Below, in pieces: positions 8,310 through 14,995 of a stretch of 28,489 bases of DNA. This DNA comes from an uncultured Actinomycetes bacterium (lineage in GTDB: Bacteria > Actinomycetota > Actinomycetes > S36-B12 > UBA5976). The stretch is taken from the NCBI GenBank assembly GCA_903951185.1, contig CAJBBC010000136.1, forward strand, positions 1 to 28,489, written 5' to 3'. A program made the position numbers and the translations under genes. Within the stretch, counting starts at the first letter, position 1, and each line of letters opens with the position of its first letter. Below the pieces are notes generated by a model. That model did not search any database. It saw nothing but the letters and a program-made list of their open reading frames with translations, and was not told the DNA's origin.

Positions 8310-8315
8310 TACTCT
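8310..8315 (+). promoter_or_regulatory. -10 element of the lyase-type gene
   Basis: TACTCT ends 7 nt before the ATG at 8323 and there is no Shine-Dalgarno site, which fits leaderless transcription. It lies in the 54-bp gap shared with divergent ddl. Confidence 0.4.
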
Positions 8316-8322
8316 TACGGGT

Positions 8323-9453
8323 ATGGCTGAACTTGAAAATAATCAAAATGTCGAAACCACAGTCGTCCATGCGGGACGACCTGAGCGAATTGGCGACGGT
8401 GCAGTTAACCCGCCCATTGTGCCAACCAGTACACAACATGCTGGTGGTCAATATGGTTATGCCCGCGATTGGAGTGAAACCGGCTCTTACTTGGAAGAAG
8501 CTATTGGGATTTTAGAGGGTGGCACTGCATTAATTTTTTCAAGTGGAATGAGTGCAGCCAGTGCAGTTTTTGATTTGTGGCCAATCGGCACAAAAGTTGT
8601 CGCTAGCCAGTACTCATACACCGGCGTAGCCGTTCGGCTAAAGGAGTTAGCCGAACTTGGTCGGATTGAACTTAAGTTAGTTGATGTAACAGAAAATTCC
8701 GAATTGGATCAGGTAATCAATGCACTTAAACCAGATTGGGTTTGGATCGAAACTCCAACTAATCCGATGATGGAAATCTGCGACCTGCGGTATACCGCAA
8801 AATTAGCTCATCAAGTTGGCGCAAAATTACTTGTTGACAATACTTTTATGACACCAATCCGCCAACGTCCGATTGAACTAGGCGCCGATGTGGTTATGCA
8901 TAGTGTTACCAAAGCAATGTCTGGCCACTCAGATTTGTTAATGGGTGCGCTAGTTACTAAAGATCAAGAATTAGTGGAAGCGCTTAGCGTTCGACGAATA
9001 TTACTTGGCTCAATTTCCAGTGCATTCGATGCTTATTTAGCACTTCGCGGACTTCGAACTTTAGCGGTGCGGATGGATCGCGCTGAAGAGAATGCGCAGA
9101 TCCTGGCTGAGCGATTACAAAATCATCCAGCTGTGAAAGTCGTACATTACCCAGGTTTGCCATCTCATAAAAATGCTGGTGTTGCCAAAGATCAAACTTC
9201 CGGTCCAGGCAGTGTGCTGTCCTTCGAAGTTAATGGCACCGCTACCCAAACCGACGAAGTTTGTGAAAATGTTCGGACTATTACTTACGCAACTTCGTTA
9301 GGTGGCGTAGAAACTTTAATGGAGCGTCGACGTCGCTGGGAAAAAGAAAATGAAGCTGTGCCAGAAACTTTAATTAGATTGGCCGTCGGAATTGAGAATG
9401 TTGAAGATCTTTGGCGCGACTTAAAGGGTGCGCTAGATCCAGTTAAGCGTTAG
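8323..9453 (+). CDS. Cys/Met metabolism PLP enzyme (cystathionine gamma-lyase/synthase type)
   Basis: A 376-aa fold-type I PLP enzyme of the transsulfuration family. SSGMSAASA (73-81) binds the cofactor phosphate, Asp172 in VDNTF contacts the pyridine nitrogen, and Lys197 in HSVTKAMSGHSD forms the internal aldimine. The phosphate-contacting YxR of the partner subunit corresponds to YARDWSE near 46-52. The sequence resembles actinobacterial proteins annotated cystathionine gamma-lyase, but gamma-synthase, beta-lyase or methionine gamma-lyase cannot be excluded. It is a lone plus-strand gene inserted between ddl and gpsA; its stop codon overlaps the convergent gpsA stop by 2 nt. Confidence 0.85.
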   Translation: MAELENNQNVETTVVHAGRPERIGDGAVNPPIVPTSTQHAGGQYGYARDWSETGSYLEEAIGILEGGTALIFSSGMSAASAVFDLWPIGTKVVASQYSYTGVAVRLKELAELGRIELKLVDVTENSELDQVINALKPDWVWIETPTNPMMEICDLRYTAKLAHQVGAKLLVDNTFMTPIRQRPIELGADVVMHSVTKAMSGHSDLLMGALVTKDQELVEALSVRRILLGSISSAFDAYLALRGLRTLAVRMDRAEENAQILAERLQNHPAVKVVHYPGLPSHKNAGVAKDQTSGPGSVLSFEVNGTATQTDEVCENVRTITYATSLGGVETLMERRRRWEKENEAVPETLIRLAVGIENVEDLWRDLKGALDPVKR

Positions 9454-10463
9454 AGATGTTCCATTTTCTCGACACCTTCATCTGATCGAGTCATAAATGC
9501 TCGAACAACTTCATTTGCGCCTTGGCCATGATGAATGACATTAACTACTTGTTCGGTAATCGGCATAGCAACTTTATGTTGTTTAGCTAAATCCAAAATA
9601 GATTGACAGCTCTTTACGCCCTCAGAAGTTGTTGAGGTGATTTTTTGAGCCTCTTGCATTGTCATACCTTTGCCTAAGTGCTCACCAATTGTGCGGTTAC
9701 GCGAAAGCGGTGACTGACATGTTGCAATTAAATCGCCGACGCCGGCTAAGCCAGCAAAAGTTAATGGGTTAGCACCGAGGGCCACGCCTAACCGGGTCAT
9801 CTCTGCCAAGCCTCGAGTCATTAAAGCTGCTTGTGAATTTTCACCATAACCAAGTCCAACGGCCATACCGTTCGCTAAAGCAATAACATTTTTCACAGCA
9901 CCAGCTATTTCAACTCCGATTACATCGGTGGTGTAATACGGGCGGAAATAATCTGTAGTGCAGGCATCTTGTATTCGTCTAGCCGAAACTTCATCACTAC
10001 AAGCAACTGTTGTTGCGGCTGGCTCTCGTTCAGCAATTTCATTAGCTAAATTAGGCCCAGAAATAACCGCCACTCGATTTGCACTCACGTTAGCCACGCC
10101 AGCTATAACTTCACTCATTCGCTGTGCGGTACCAAGTTCAACACCTTTAATTAAGGAGCCGATTACAGCATTTTGTGGAATTGATAATGACCAGGCAGAT
10201 AAATTCTCGCGAAGAGTTTGCGCTGGGACAGCCAAAATAACCAGGTCGCTACCGGTTAATGCTTCATCTGGATTATTTGTTGCTTTAACTGCAGCTGGTA
10301 ACTGCAGTCCAGGATGGTAACGACTATTGGTTCGCTTTTGATTTACTTCATCAGCTATCTGGGACGAACGAGACCAAAGCGATACTTCGCAGCCGGCATC
10401 AGCCAAAATCATTGAAAATACGGTTCCCCAAGAACCTGCACCCATTACAGCTACATGTTTCAT
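9450..10463 (-). CDS. gpsA: Glycerol-3-phosphate dehydrogenase [NAD(P)+]
   Basis: Reduces dihydroxyacetone phosphate to sn-glycerol 3-phosphate, the backbone for phospholipids. The 337-aa protein has the N-terminal dinucleotide-binding GAGSWG (8-13), SGPNLANEI near 135-143, the catalytic Lys191 in GAVKNVIALANG, and GLGYGENSQAALMTRGL. Its ATG overlaps the upstream acyltransferase stop by 4 nt (ATGA). The pair therefore makes and then acylates glycerol phosphate, a sensible phospholipid-precursor operon. There is no room for a terminator against the convergent gene. Confidence 0.97.
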   Translation of the reverse strand: MKHVAVMGAGSWGTVFSMILADAGCEVSLWSRSSQIADEVNQKRTNSRYHPGLQLPAAVKATNNPDEALTGSDLVILAVPAQTLRENLSAWSLSIPQNAVIGSLIKGVELGTAQRMSEVIAGVANVSANRVAVISGPNLANEIAEREPAATTVACSDEVSARRIQDACTTDYFRPYYTTDVIGVEIAGAVKNVIALANGMAVGLGYGENSQAALMTRGLAEMTRLGVALGANPLTFAGLAGVGDLIATCQSPLSRNRTIGEHLGKGMTMQEAQKITSTTSEGVKSCQSILDLAKQHKVAMPITEQVVNVIHHGQGANEVVRAFMTRSDEGVEKMEHL

Positions 10464-11212
10464 GCGGAATCCGGTTTCCGAGGAGGAACTGCACTTCTAG
10501 CCATTGGTCGGTCAGGCGCTGGTTCACCACGTTGTTCGGCCAGAAGTAAAGTTATTGCTCGCATAATGCGATCAGTAGCTTCACGTAAAGTTGCTGCGGT
10601 AATTGGTTGGTCGCGTAAATCAGTTAGGTCGACTGGATCACCCGCCCAAACTTTCATAGTTTTACGTGGAAATAATTTCAAAACTTTTCCGTATGGCGCA
10701 AGAATGTCTTGCGGTCCCCATTGCGCTGCTGGAATCACAGGTGCACCAGTAGTTAATGCAATTCGAGCAGCACCAGTCTTTGCGCTCATTGGCCAAAGAT
10801 TTGGATCTCTAGTTAAAGTGCCTTCAGGATAAATCACAATACATTCACCACGACGTACTGCTTCAATTGCTAAAAGTAATGAGCCAGCAGCTGCTTCTGA
10901 ATCGCGACGCTTAACTGGAATTTGCCCAGCACTTTTTAATATCGCCCCAAGTCCTGGAACTTTAAATATTTCTGCTTTAGCTAAGAAGCGCACTTGGCGA
11001 CCTTGGTCATGACAGAAGTGACCAGCCACGAATGGATCGACCCAACTTAAATGATTCATTGCCAGAACTAAGCCGCCAGGTTTTTGCAGTTGTAACCCGC
11101 CGCGCCAGTCGCGTTTTGTGAAGATAACCATAAATGGACGAAGTGCGCCCGTGATTAGCCGGTACCAAATACCCGCGCCTTGTGGCTTCAAGGCTTTTGT
11201 CGCATTCTTCAC
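10460..11212 (-). CDS. plsC: 1-acyl-sn-glycerol-3-phosphate acyltransferase family protein
   Basis: A PlsC-type acyltransferase (250 aa) that would place an acyl chain on lysophosphatidic acid or a related acceptor at the membrane. The catalytic NHxxxxD is NHLSWVD (53-59) and the glycerol-phosphate-binding motif is YPEGT (128-132). The start is GTG at 11212; a TAGAGT hexamer ends 6 nt before it and there is no clear Shine-Dalgarno, suggesting a leaderless mRNA. The linkage plsC-gpsA-ddl is normal in Actinobacteria, supporting an acyltransferase role in phospholipid synthesis. Acyl and acceptor specificity cannot be read from the sequence. Confidence 0.9.
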   Translation of the reverse strand: MKNATKALKPQGAGIWYRLITGALRPFMVIFTKRDWRGGLQLQKPGGLVLAMNHLSWVDPFVAGHFCHDQGRQVRFLAKAEIFKVPGLGAILKSAGQIPVKRRDSEAAAGSLLLAIEAVRRGECIVIYPEGTLTRDPNLWPMSAKTGAARIALTTGAPVIPAAQWGPQDILAPYGKVLKLFPRKTMKVWAGDPVDLTDLRDQPITAATLREATDRIMRAITLLLAEQRGEPAPDRPMARSAVPPRKPDSA

Positions 11213-11218
11213 GGTACG

Positions 11219-11224
11219 ACTCTA
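11219..11224 (-). promoter_or_regulatory. -10 element of plsC-gpsA
   Basis: TAGAGT on the minus strand ends 6 nt before the GTG start. The -35 region is weak. It sits about 50 bp downstream of the HU terminator, so plsC-gpsA is an independent unit. Confidence 0.4.
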
Positions 11225-11271
11225 CTTCGTCTGCGTTTAATAGTTTGGCCCGTAATTGCTTGCAGTCAAAC

Positions 11272-11307
11272 AAATACGGCCCGCTGGAATCCCAGCGGGC
11301 CGTATTT
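11272..11307 (-). terminator. Strong hairpin terminator of the HU gene
   Basis: Perfect 16-bp stem (arms 11272-11287 and 11292-11307, core GGCCCGCTGG) with a 4-nt loop. On the minus strand it ends TATTTGTTTG, a moderate U-rich tail. It begins 16 nt past the HU stop codon and isolates the highly expressed HU gene from plsC. Confidence 0.88.
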
Positions 11308-11323
11308 AATTGAGTTTTAAGGC

Positions 11324-11602
11324 TTATTTGCCAGAAACTTTTTTCTTGAATTCAGCGCCTGCGCGGAACTTCGGTACTGAAGTTGCGGCAATCTGAACTG
11401 GAGCACCAGTTTGTGGGTTGCGGCCAGTACGAGCTGCACGGTCTGATTTTTCGAAGATGCCAAAGCCGGTTAGTGAAACTTTGTCACCCTTAGCAACTGC
11501 GCGAGAAATGGAATCAAAAACGCCATCTACTGCTGCGGTTGCATCTTTTTTGCTTAGGCCTGCGGCTTCAGCTACTGCATCAATCAGTTCTGCCTTATTC
11601 AC
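11324..11602 (-). CDS. hup: HU-family nucleoid protein
   Basis: Small basic DNA-bending protein, 92 aa, that compacts the chromosome and prefers bent or distorted DNA. It starts NKAELIDAVAEAAGLSKKDA and contains GFGIFEKSDRAARTGRNPQTG, the DNA-binding arm of the HU family. It lacks the long Lys/Ala-rich tail of mycobacterial HupB. It starts at GTG with a strong GGAGG ribosome binding site, as expected for an abundant protein. It is a single-gene unit with its own terminator. The upstream 259-bp gap holds two palindromes and a phased T-tract array that may bear on its control. Confidence 0.95.
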   Translation of the reverse strand: MNKAELIDAVAEAAGLSKKDATAAVDGVFDSISRAVAKGDKVSLTGFGIFEKSDRAARTGRNPQTGAPVQIAATSVPKFRAGAEFKKKVSGK

Positions 11603-11668
11603 TTGAGATCCTCCAATTAATCCGACATTCTCAAGGAAAGCCGGGACTTATTTGATTAACTAACCTTT

Positions 11669-11704
11669 GTTAATTAACCCGAGTTGAACTTCCCCGTTCA
11701 ACTC
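11669..11704 (-). promoter_or_regulatory. HU promoter region with two palindromes
   Basis: On the minus strand TTGAAC (11701-11696), 17 bp and GTTAAT (11678-11673) form a plausible promoter. The -35 lies in an inverted repeat GAGTTGAAC-TTCCCC-GTTCAACTC (11681-11704), and the -10 lies in a perfect decamer palindrome GTTAATTAAC (11669-11678). Both palindromes are placed where a repressor, possibly HU itself, could block polymerase. Binding is inference. Confidence 0.45.
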
Positions 11705-11754
11705 AATCTCGACTTTACGGCGCAAAATCAGGGTTTTTTAGAACTGACACGCCC

Positions 11755-11788
11755 AAAACCCGCAAAAAGTGCGAATTTCTCGGGTTTT
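11755..11788 (-). terminator. Probable terminator of leuC-leuD
   Basis: AAAACCCG and CGGGTTTT form an 8-bp perfect stem around an 18-nt loop that itself contains an alternative CGCA/TGCG pairing. On the minus strand it ends with only four T's; on the plus strand seven follow, so efficiency on the minus strand is uncertain. It is the only candidate between leuD and the HU gene. Confidence 0.45.
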
Positions 11789-11841
11789 TTTGCCTTTTTT
11801 GAACTTTTTCGAGATTTTTCGATGTTTTAAGGCATTTTTTT
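11785..11841. other. Six T-tracts phased at exactly 10 bp (predicted curved DNA)
   Basis: T-runs of 4-7 bases begin at 11785, 11795, 11805, 11815, 11825 and 11835. In-phase A/T-tracts near the helical repeat are the classic cause of intrinsic DNA curvature. The array lies between the leuD stop (11862) and the HU promoter (about 11700), in a non-coding gap. Confidence 0.8.
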
Positions 11842-11861
11842 CAGCGCGACAGAGTTACTAG

Positions 11862-12449
11862 CTAAACGGTGGTTGGTTTGTAACTTGGCCGATTTATTTC
11901 AAAATTATCTATTTGGTCTACATGTTTTAAAGTTAAGCCCACATCATCCAGTCCCTCAAGTAAACGCCAGCGCACATACTCATCAACTTCAAAAGTTGAA
12001 CTTAAGGCTCCGGCAGTAATCGTTCTAGTTTCTAGATCAACGGTGACTTCAGTATCCGGATGGTTTTCAATTTCTTTCCAGAGCTGTTCAACAAAATCTT
12101 GTTCAACTACAGCGGTGAGTAAACCTTGTTTACCTGAGTTACCGCGAAAAATGTCGGCGAACCTAGATGAAATTACAGCCTTGAAGCCATAATCCATCAG
12201 GGCCCAAACAGCATGTTCCCGACTAGAGCCGGTGCCAAAATCTGGGCCAGCAACTAATACCGAACCATTTTTAAATTGTGGCTGATTTAAAACAAAGTTT
12301 TCATCTTTACGCCAAGCCGAAAAAAGTCCATCTTCGAAACCATGACGCGTTATTCGCTTCAAATATTCAGCCGGAATAATTTGATCGGTATCAACATTTG
12401 ATGCACGCAATGGAACTGCGGTGCCGGTGTGAACGGTGAATTTATCCAT
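11862..12449 (-). CDS. leuD: 3-isopropylmalate dehydratase small subunit
   Basis: The small, swivel-domain subunit of the enzyme that isomerises 2- to 3-isopropylmalate in leucine synthesis; the same heterodimer often also serves the citramalate route. The 195-aa protein has the VDTDQIIPAEYLKR segment (19-32) and the substrate-contacting GPDFGTGSSREHA loop. Its ATG overlaps the leuC stop by 1 nt (TAATG), ensuring equal subunit output. It is the last gene of leuC-leuD. Confidence 0.97.
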   Translation of the reverse strand: MDKFTVHTGTAVPLRASNVDTDQIIPAEYLKRITRHGFEDGLFSAWRKDENFVLNQPQFKNGSVLVAGPDFGTGSSREHAVWALMDYGFKAVISSRFADIFRGNSGKQGLLTAVVEQDFVEQLWKEIENHPDTEVTVDLETRTITAGALSSTFEVDEYVRWRLLEGLDDVGLTLKHVDQIDNFEINRPSYKPTTV

Positions 12450-13876
12450 TATGAACCTGCGCTTACTAAATTAGCTGAAAGTAAATCTTCTGGTGAAGAA
12501 AGTGTTCCGCGGATTGCTGTTGCTGCAGCAACTTGTGGTGAAACAAGATGAGTACGACCACCGGGTCCTTGACGCCCTTCAAAATTTCGGTTTGAAGTTG
12601 AGGCACTGCGTTCGCCAGGTGTTAATTTATCTGGATTCATCCCAAGGCACATTGAGCAACCAGCTTCGCGCCATTCGGCACCGGCTTGGATAAATACTTT
12701 GTCTAAACCTTCAGCCATTGCAGCTAAACGAACACGTACAGAGCCAGGCACAACCATCATGCGCACATCACTTGCAACTTTTTGGCCACGCAAAATATCT
12801 GCTGCGGCTCGAAGGTCCTCAATTCGACCATTTGTACACGAACCAAGAAAAACAGTATTAACTCTGATGTCTTTGATTCTTTGCCCGGCTTCAAGACCCA
12901 TGTAAGTAAGCGCTTTTTCGCAAGCCAATTTATCCACTGGATCGGCGAATTGATCAGGAGAAGGCACCGTTGAATTTAATGGCACACCTTGACCTGGGTT
13001 AGTTCCCCACGTCACAAACGGGCTTAATTCTGAAGCTTCGATTAGAACTTCGCGATCAAATACGGCATCAGGATCAGTAGGTAGAGTGCGCCAGTAAGCC
13101 ACTGCAGTGTCCCAATCAGCGCCCATCGGTGCACGTTCGCGACCCTTTAAATATTCAAATGTTGTTTCGTCCGGAGCAATCATGCCAGCGCGAGCACCAG
13201 CTTCAATACTCATATTGCAGATTGTCATTCGCGCTTCCATTGAAAGTGCTTGGATAGCTTCGCCGCGATATTCAAGGACATATCCTTGTCCACCACCTGT
13301 TCCAATTTTTGCAATTATGGTCAGGATTAAATCTTTAGCGGTAACGCCAGCCGGAAGTTTGCCATTAACTGTGATGGCCATTGTCTTAAAAGGTTTAAGT
13401 GGAAGAGTTTGCGTAGCTAGTACATGTTCCACTTCGCTGGTGCCAATTCCGAAAGCTAATGCGCCAAAAGCACCATGTGTTGAAGTATGTGAATCGCCAC
13501 AAACAATTGTCATACCTGGTTGGGTTAAACCAGTTTGTGGACCAACGACGTGCACAATACCCTGCTGCTCATTACCAAGAGAATAAATCGGGACACCAAA
13601 TTCAGCACAGTTCTGACGAAGTGCATCAACTTGGATACGACTGATTGGATCTGCAATTGGTTTATCAATATCAATAGTCGGAACGTTGTGGTCTTCAGTA
13701 GCCAAAGTTAAATCAGTTCGGCGAACTTTACGGCCGGCTTCACGTAAACCATCAAAAGCTTGTGGACTTGTTACTTCATGAATTAGGTGTAAGTCGATAA
13801 AGAGTAAATCTGGTTCGCCGGTAGCACTGCGAACTATATGGTCATCCCAAACTTTTTGAGCAAGTGTGCGACCCAT
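12449..13876 (-). CDS. leuC: 3-isopropylmalate dehydratase large subunit
   Basis: Aconitase-family catalytic subunit (475 aa). Three cysteines that ligate the 4Fe-4S cluster are visible: Cys347 in FLGSCTNGR, and Cys407 and Cys410 in CSMCLGMNPD. VCGDSHTSTHGAFGA is the conserved catalytic-region motif. The ATG follows an excellent AGGAGG ribosome binding site. It is transcribed divergently from an IclR-family gene 71 bp away. The intervening DNA carries an operator-like palindrome, so leuCD is probably repressed by that regulator. Confidence 0.97.
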   Translation of the reverse strand: MGRTLAQKVWDDHIVRSATGEPDLLFIDLHLIHEVTSPQAFDGLREAGRKVRRTDLTLATEDHNVPTIDIDKPIADPISRIQVDALRQNCAEFGVPIYSLGNEQQGIVHVVGPQTGLTQPGMTIVCGDSHTSTHGAFGALAFGIGTSEVEHVLATQTLPLKPFKTMAITVNGKLPAGVTAKDLILTIIAKIGTGGGQGYVLEYRGEAIQALSMEARMTICNMSIEAGARAGMIAPDETTFEYLKGRERAPMGADWDTAVAYWRTLPTDPDAVFDREVLIEASELSPFVTWGTNPGQGVPLNSTVPSPDQFADPVDKLACEKALTYMGLEAGQRIKDIRVNTVFLGSCTNGRIEDLRAAADILRGQKVASDVRMMVVPGSVRVRLAAMAEGLDKVFIQAGAEWREAGCSMCLGMNPDKLTPGERSASTSNRNFEGRQGPGGRTHLVSPQVAAATAIRGTLSSPEDLLSANLVSAGS

Positions 13877-13911
13877 TTAGTGCCTCCTAATTCAGCTTTT
13901 AATTAGTTCCC

Positions 13912-13941
13912 TTGACATCTCAGTATGCGAGATAGCAATAT
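13912..13941 (+). promoter_or_regulatory. IclR-gene promoter with an internal operator-like palindrome
   Basis: Consensus TTGACA (13912-13917), an 18-bp spacer and CAATAT (13936-13941), which ends 6 nt before the ATG. The palindrome ATCTC-N7-GAGAT (13917-13933) fills the spacer, so a bound protein would block this promoter and sit about 40 bp upstream of the leuC start. NdgR/LtbR regulators of Actinobacteria are known to bind between themselves and leuC. Confidence 0.65.
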
Positions 13942-13947
13942 CACTAC

Positions 13948-14667
13948 ATGGACAATAGTAATAGCGGAGTTGGGGTCCTTGATAAAGCTGCCCACATTTT
14001 GGACGCTTTGGAATCAGGGCCGTTAACTTTGGCTGGTTTAGTTTCAGCAACCGGTCTGGCTCGACCAACGGCACACCGACTGGCTTTAGCCCTTGAACAC
14101 CATCGGTTTATCACCAGAGATTTAGCGAGTCGATTTATCCTCGGTCCACGATTTAATGAGTTAGCTGGGGCGGCTGGCGAAGATCGACTGACGGCTAGCG
14201 CCAATCCAATTTTGATTGCCTTGCGAGATGCCACCAAAGAAAGCGCACAACTCTACCGACGCCAAGGCGACCATCGAATTTGTGTAGCAGCGGCCGAGCG
14301 GATGATCGGTCTGCGCGACACTGTGCCAGTTGGAAGTACTTTGACTATGCAAGCCGGGTCGGCCGCCCAAATATTATTAGCTTGGGAAGAAACCGATCGA
14401 CTACACCTTGGTTTAAAAGGTGCAAAATTTAGCGCTGCTGATTTATCGGCGATCCGACGCCGCGGTTGGGCGCAATCAGTGGGCGAACGCGAACCGGGTG
14501 TGGCATCAGTTTCAGCACCGGTTCGAACAGCAAACGGAAAAGTAATTGCTGCAGTCTCAATTTCAGGTCCTATCGAAAGATTGACTCGAACGCCAGGACG
14601 TTTACATGGTTCGGCGGTAATCAGTGCAGCCGCACGGATAAGCGATTTACTTAATAATCGTGCTTAA
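13948..14667 (+). CDS. IclR-family regulator, NdgR/LtbR-like
   Basis: A 239-aa regulator with an N-terminal winged helix-turn-helix (about 8-70; TLAGLVSATGLARPTAHRL is the recognition region) and a C-terminal IclR effector domain (about 80-235). Position and divergence from leuC match the actinobacterial NdgR/LtbR regulators that repress leuCD and respond to amino-acid supply. The short distance from its -10 to the ATG and the lack of a Shine-Dalgarno suggest leaderless translation. The palindrome in its own promoter implies autoregulation. Family and context are firm; the effector is not known from sequence. Confidence 0.9.
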   Translation: MDNSNSGVGVLDKAAHILDALESGPLTLAGLVSATGLARPTAHRLALALEHHRFITRDLASRFILGPRFNELAGAAGEDRLTASANPILIALRDATKESAQLYRRQGDHRICVAAAERMIGLRDTVPVGSTLTMQAGSAAQILLAWEETDRLHLGLKGAKFSAADLSAIRRRGWAQSVGEREPGVASVSAPVRTANGKVIAAVSISGPIERLTRTPGRLHGSAVISAAARISDLLNNRA

Positions 14668-14675
14668 TTGCGAGT

Positions 14676-14705
14676 TTCGATTTAGGCGTTCAACTCGGCT
14701 AGAAT
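14676..14705 (+). promoter_or_regulatory. Predicted promoter of the tRNA-Gln/tRNA-Glu unit
   Basis: A good TAGAAT -10 at 14700-14705 lies 18 bp from a weak TTCGAT. The predicted start is about 30 nt upstream of the first tRNA. Confidence 0.45.
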
Positions 14706-14742
14706 TCCTAAGTCGCTGGGCAATTTAAGCCAGTGGTGCCAT

Positions 14743-14814
14743 TGGGGTATGGGGTAATTGGCAGCCCAACTGATTCTGGTTCAGTTAGTCTAGGTTCGAG
14801 TCCTGGTACCCCAG
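14743..14814 (+). tRNA. tRNA-Gln (anticodon CTG)
   Basis: The acceptor stem TGGGGTA/TACCCCA is perfect, followed by discriminator G. The anticodon stem ACTGA/TCAGT encloses TTCTGGT, giving anticodon CTG for CAG codons. The T arm CTAGG-TTCGAGT-CCTGG is canonical. Length is 72 nt; CCA is not encoded. It sits beside tRNA-Glu and convergent to gltX. Confidence 0.95.
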
Positions 14815-14816
14815 CG

Positions 14817-14839
14817 AAAAAGACCTGATCGTCCTTTTT
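14817..14839 (+). terminator. Terminator-like hairpin between the two tRNA genes
   Basis: AAAAAGAC and GTCCTTTTT pair with one bulged base around a 6-nt loop and end in five T's. It begins 3 nt after tRNA-Gln. It could end tRNA-Gln transcripts, attenuate tRNA-Glu, or act only as a processing signal. Confidence 0.5.
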
Positions 14840-14867
14840 ACTGGATTGTCGGACTCTTTTTGCTAGG

Positions 14868-14940
14868 GGCCTCGTTGTGTAGTGGCCTAGCACGCCGCCC
14901 TCTCAAGGCGGTAGCGCGGGTTCGAATCCCGTCGGGGCTA
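14868..14940 (+). tRNA. tRNA-Glu (anticodon CTC)
   Basis: Acceptor GGCCTCG pairs with CGGGGCT (two G-U wobbles), discriminator A. The anticodon stem CCGCC/GGCGG encloses CTCTCAA, giving anticodon CTC for GAG codons. The T arm GCGGG-TTCGAAT-CCCGT is canonical. Length is 73 nt. The 5' end was fixed by the GTG/CAC D-stem; starting 2 nt earlier breaks the acceptor stem. Confidence 0.95.
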
Positions 14941-14944
14941 CTTA

Positions 14945-14984
14945 AGAAAAACAAAAAGTCCCGAAAGGGACTTTTTGTTTTTCT
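14945..14984. terminator. Bidirectional terminator between tRNA-Glu and gltX
   Basis: An 18-bp perfect stem (14945-14962 with 14967-14984) closed by GAAA, GC-rich near the loop (GTCCC/GGGAC) and A/T-tract-rich at the base. Each strand therefore has a U-rich 3' arm, so it can stop both the tRNA unit (+) and FAH-gltX (-). Confidence 0.95.
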
Positions 14985-14995
14985 CGTGAAATTTA

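Noticed and set aside
8269..8451. 61-codon N-terminal extension of ddl
   Set aside because: It overlaps the divergent lyase gene, has no family similarity, and the Ddl N-terminus fits ATG 8268.
13107..13586. 159-codon plus-strand frame inside leuC
   Set aside because: It is antisense to a well conserved gene and its sequence reflects leuC codon structure.
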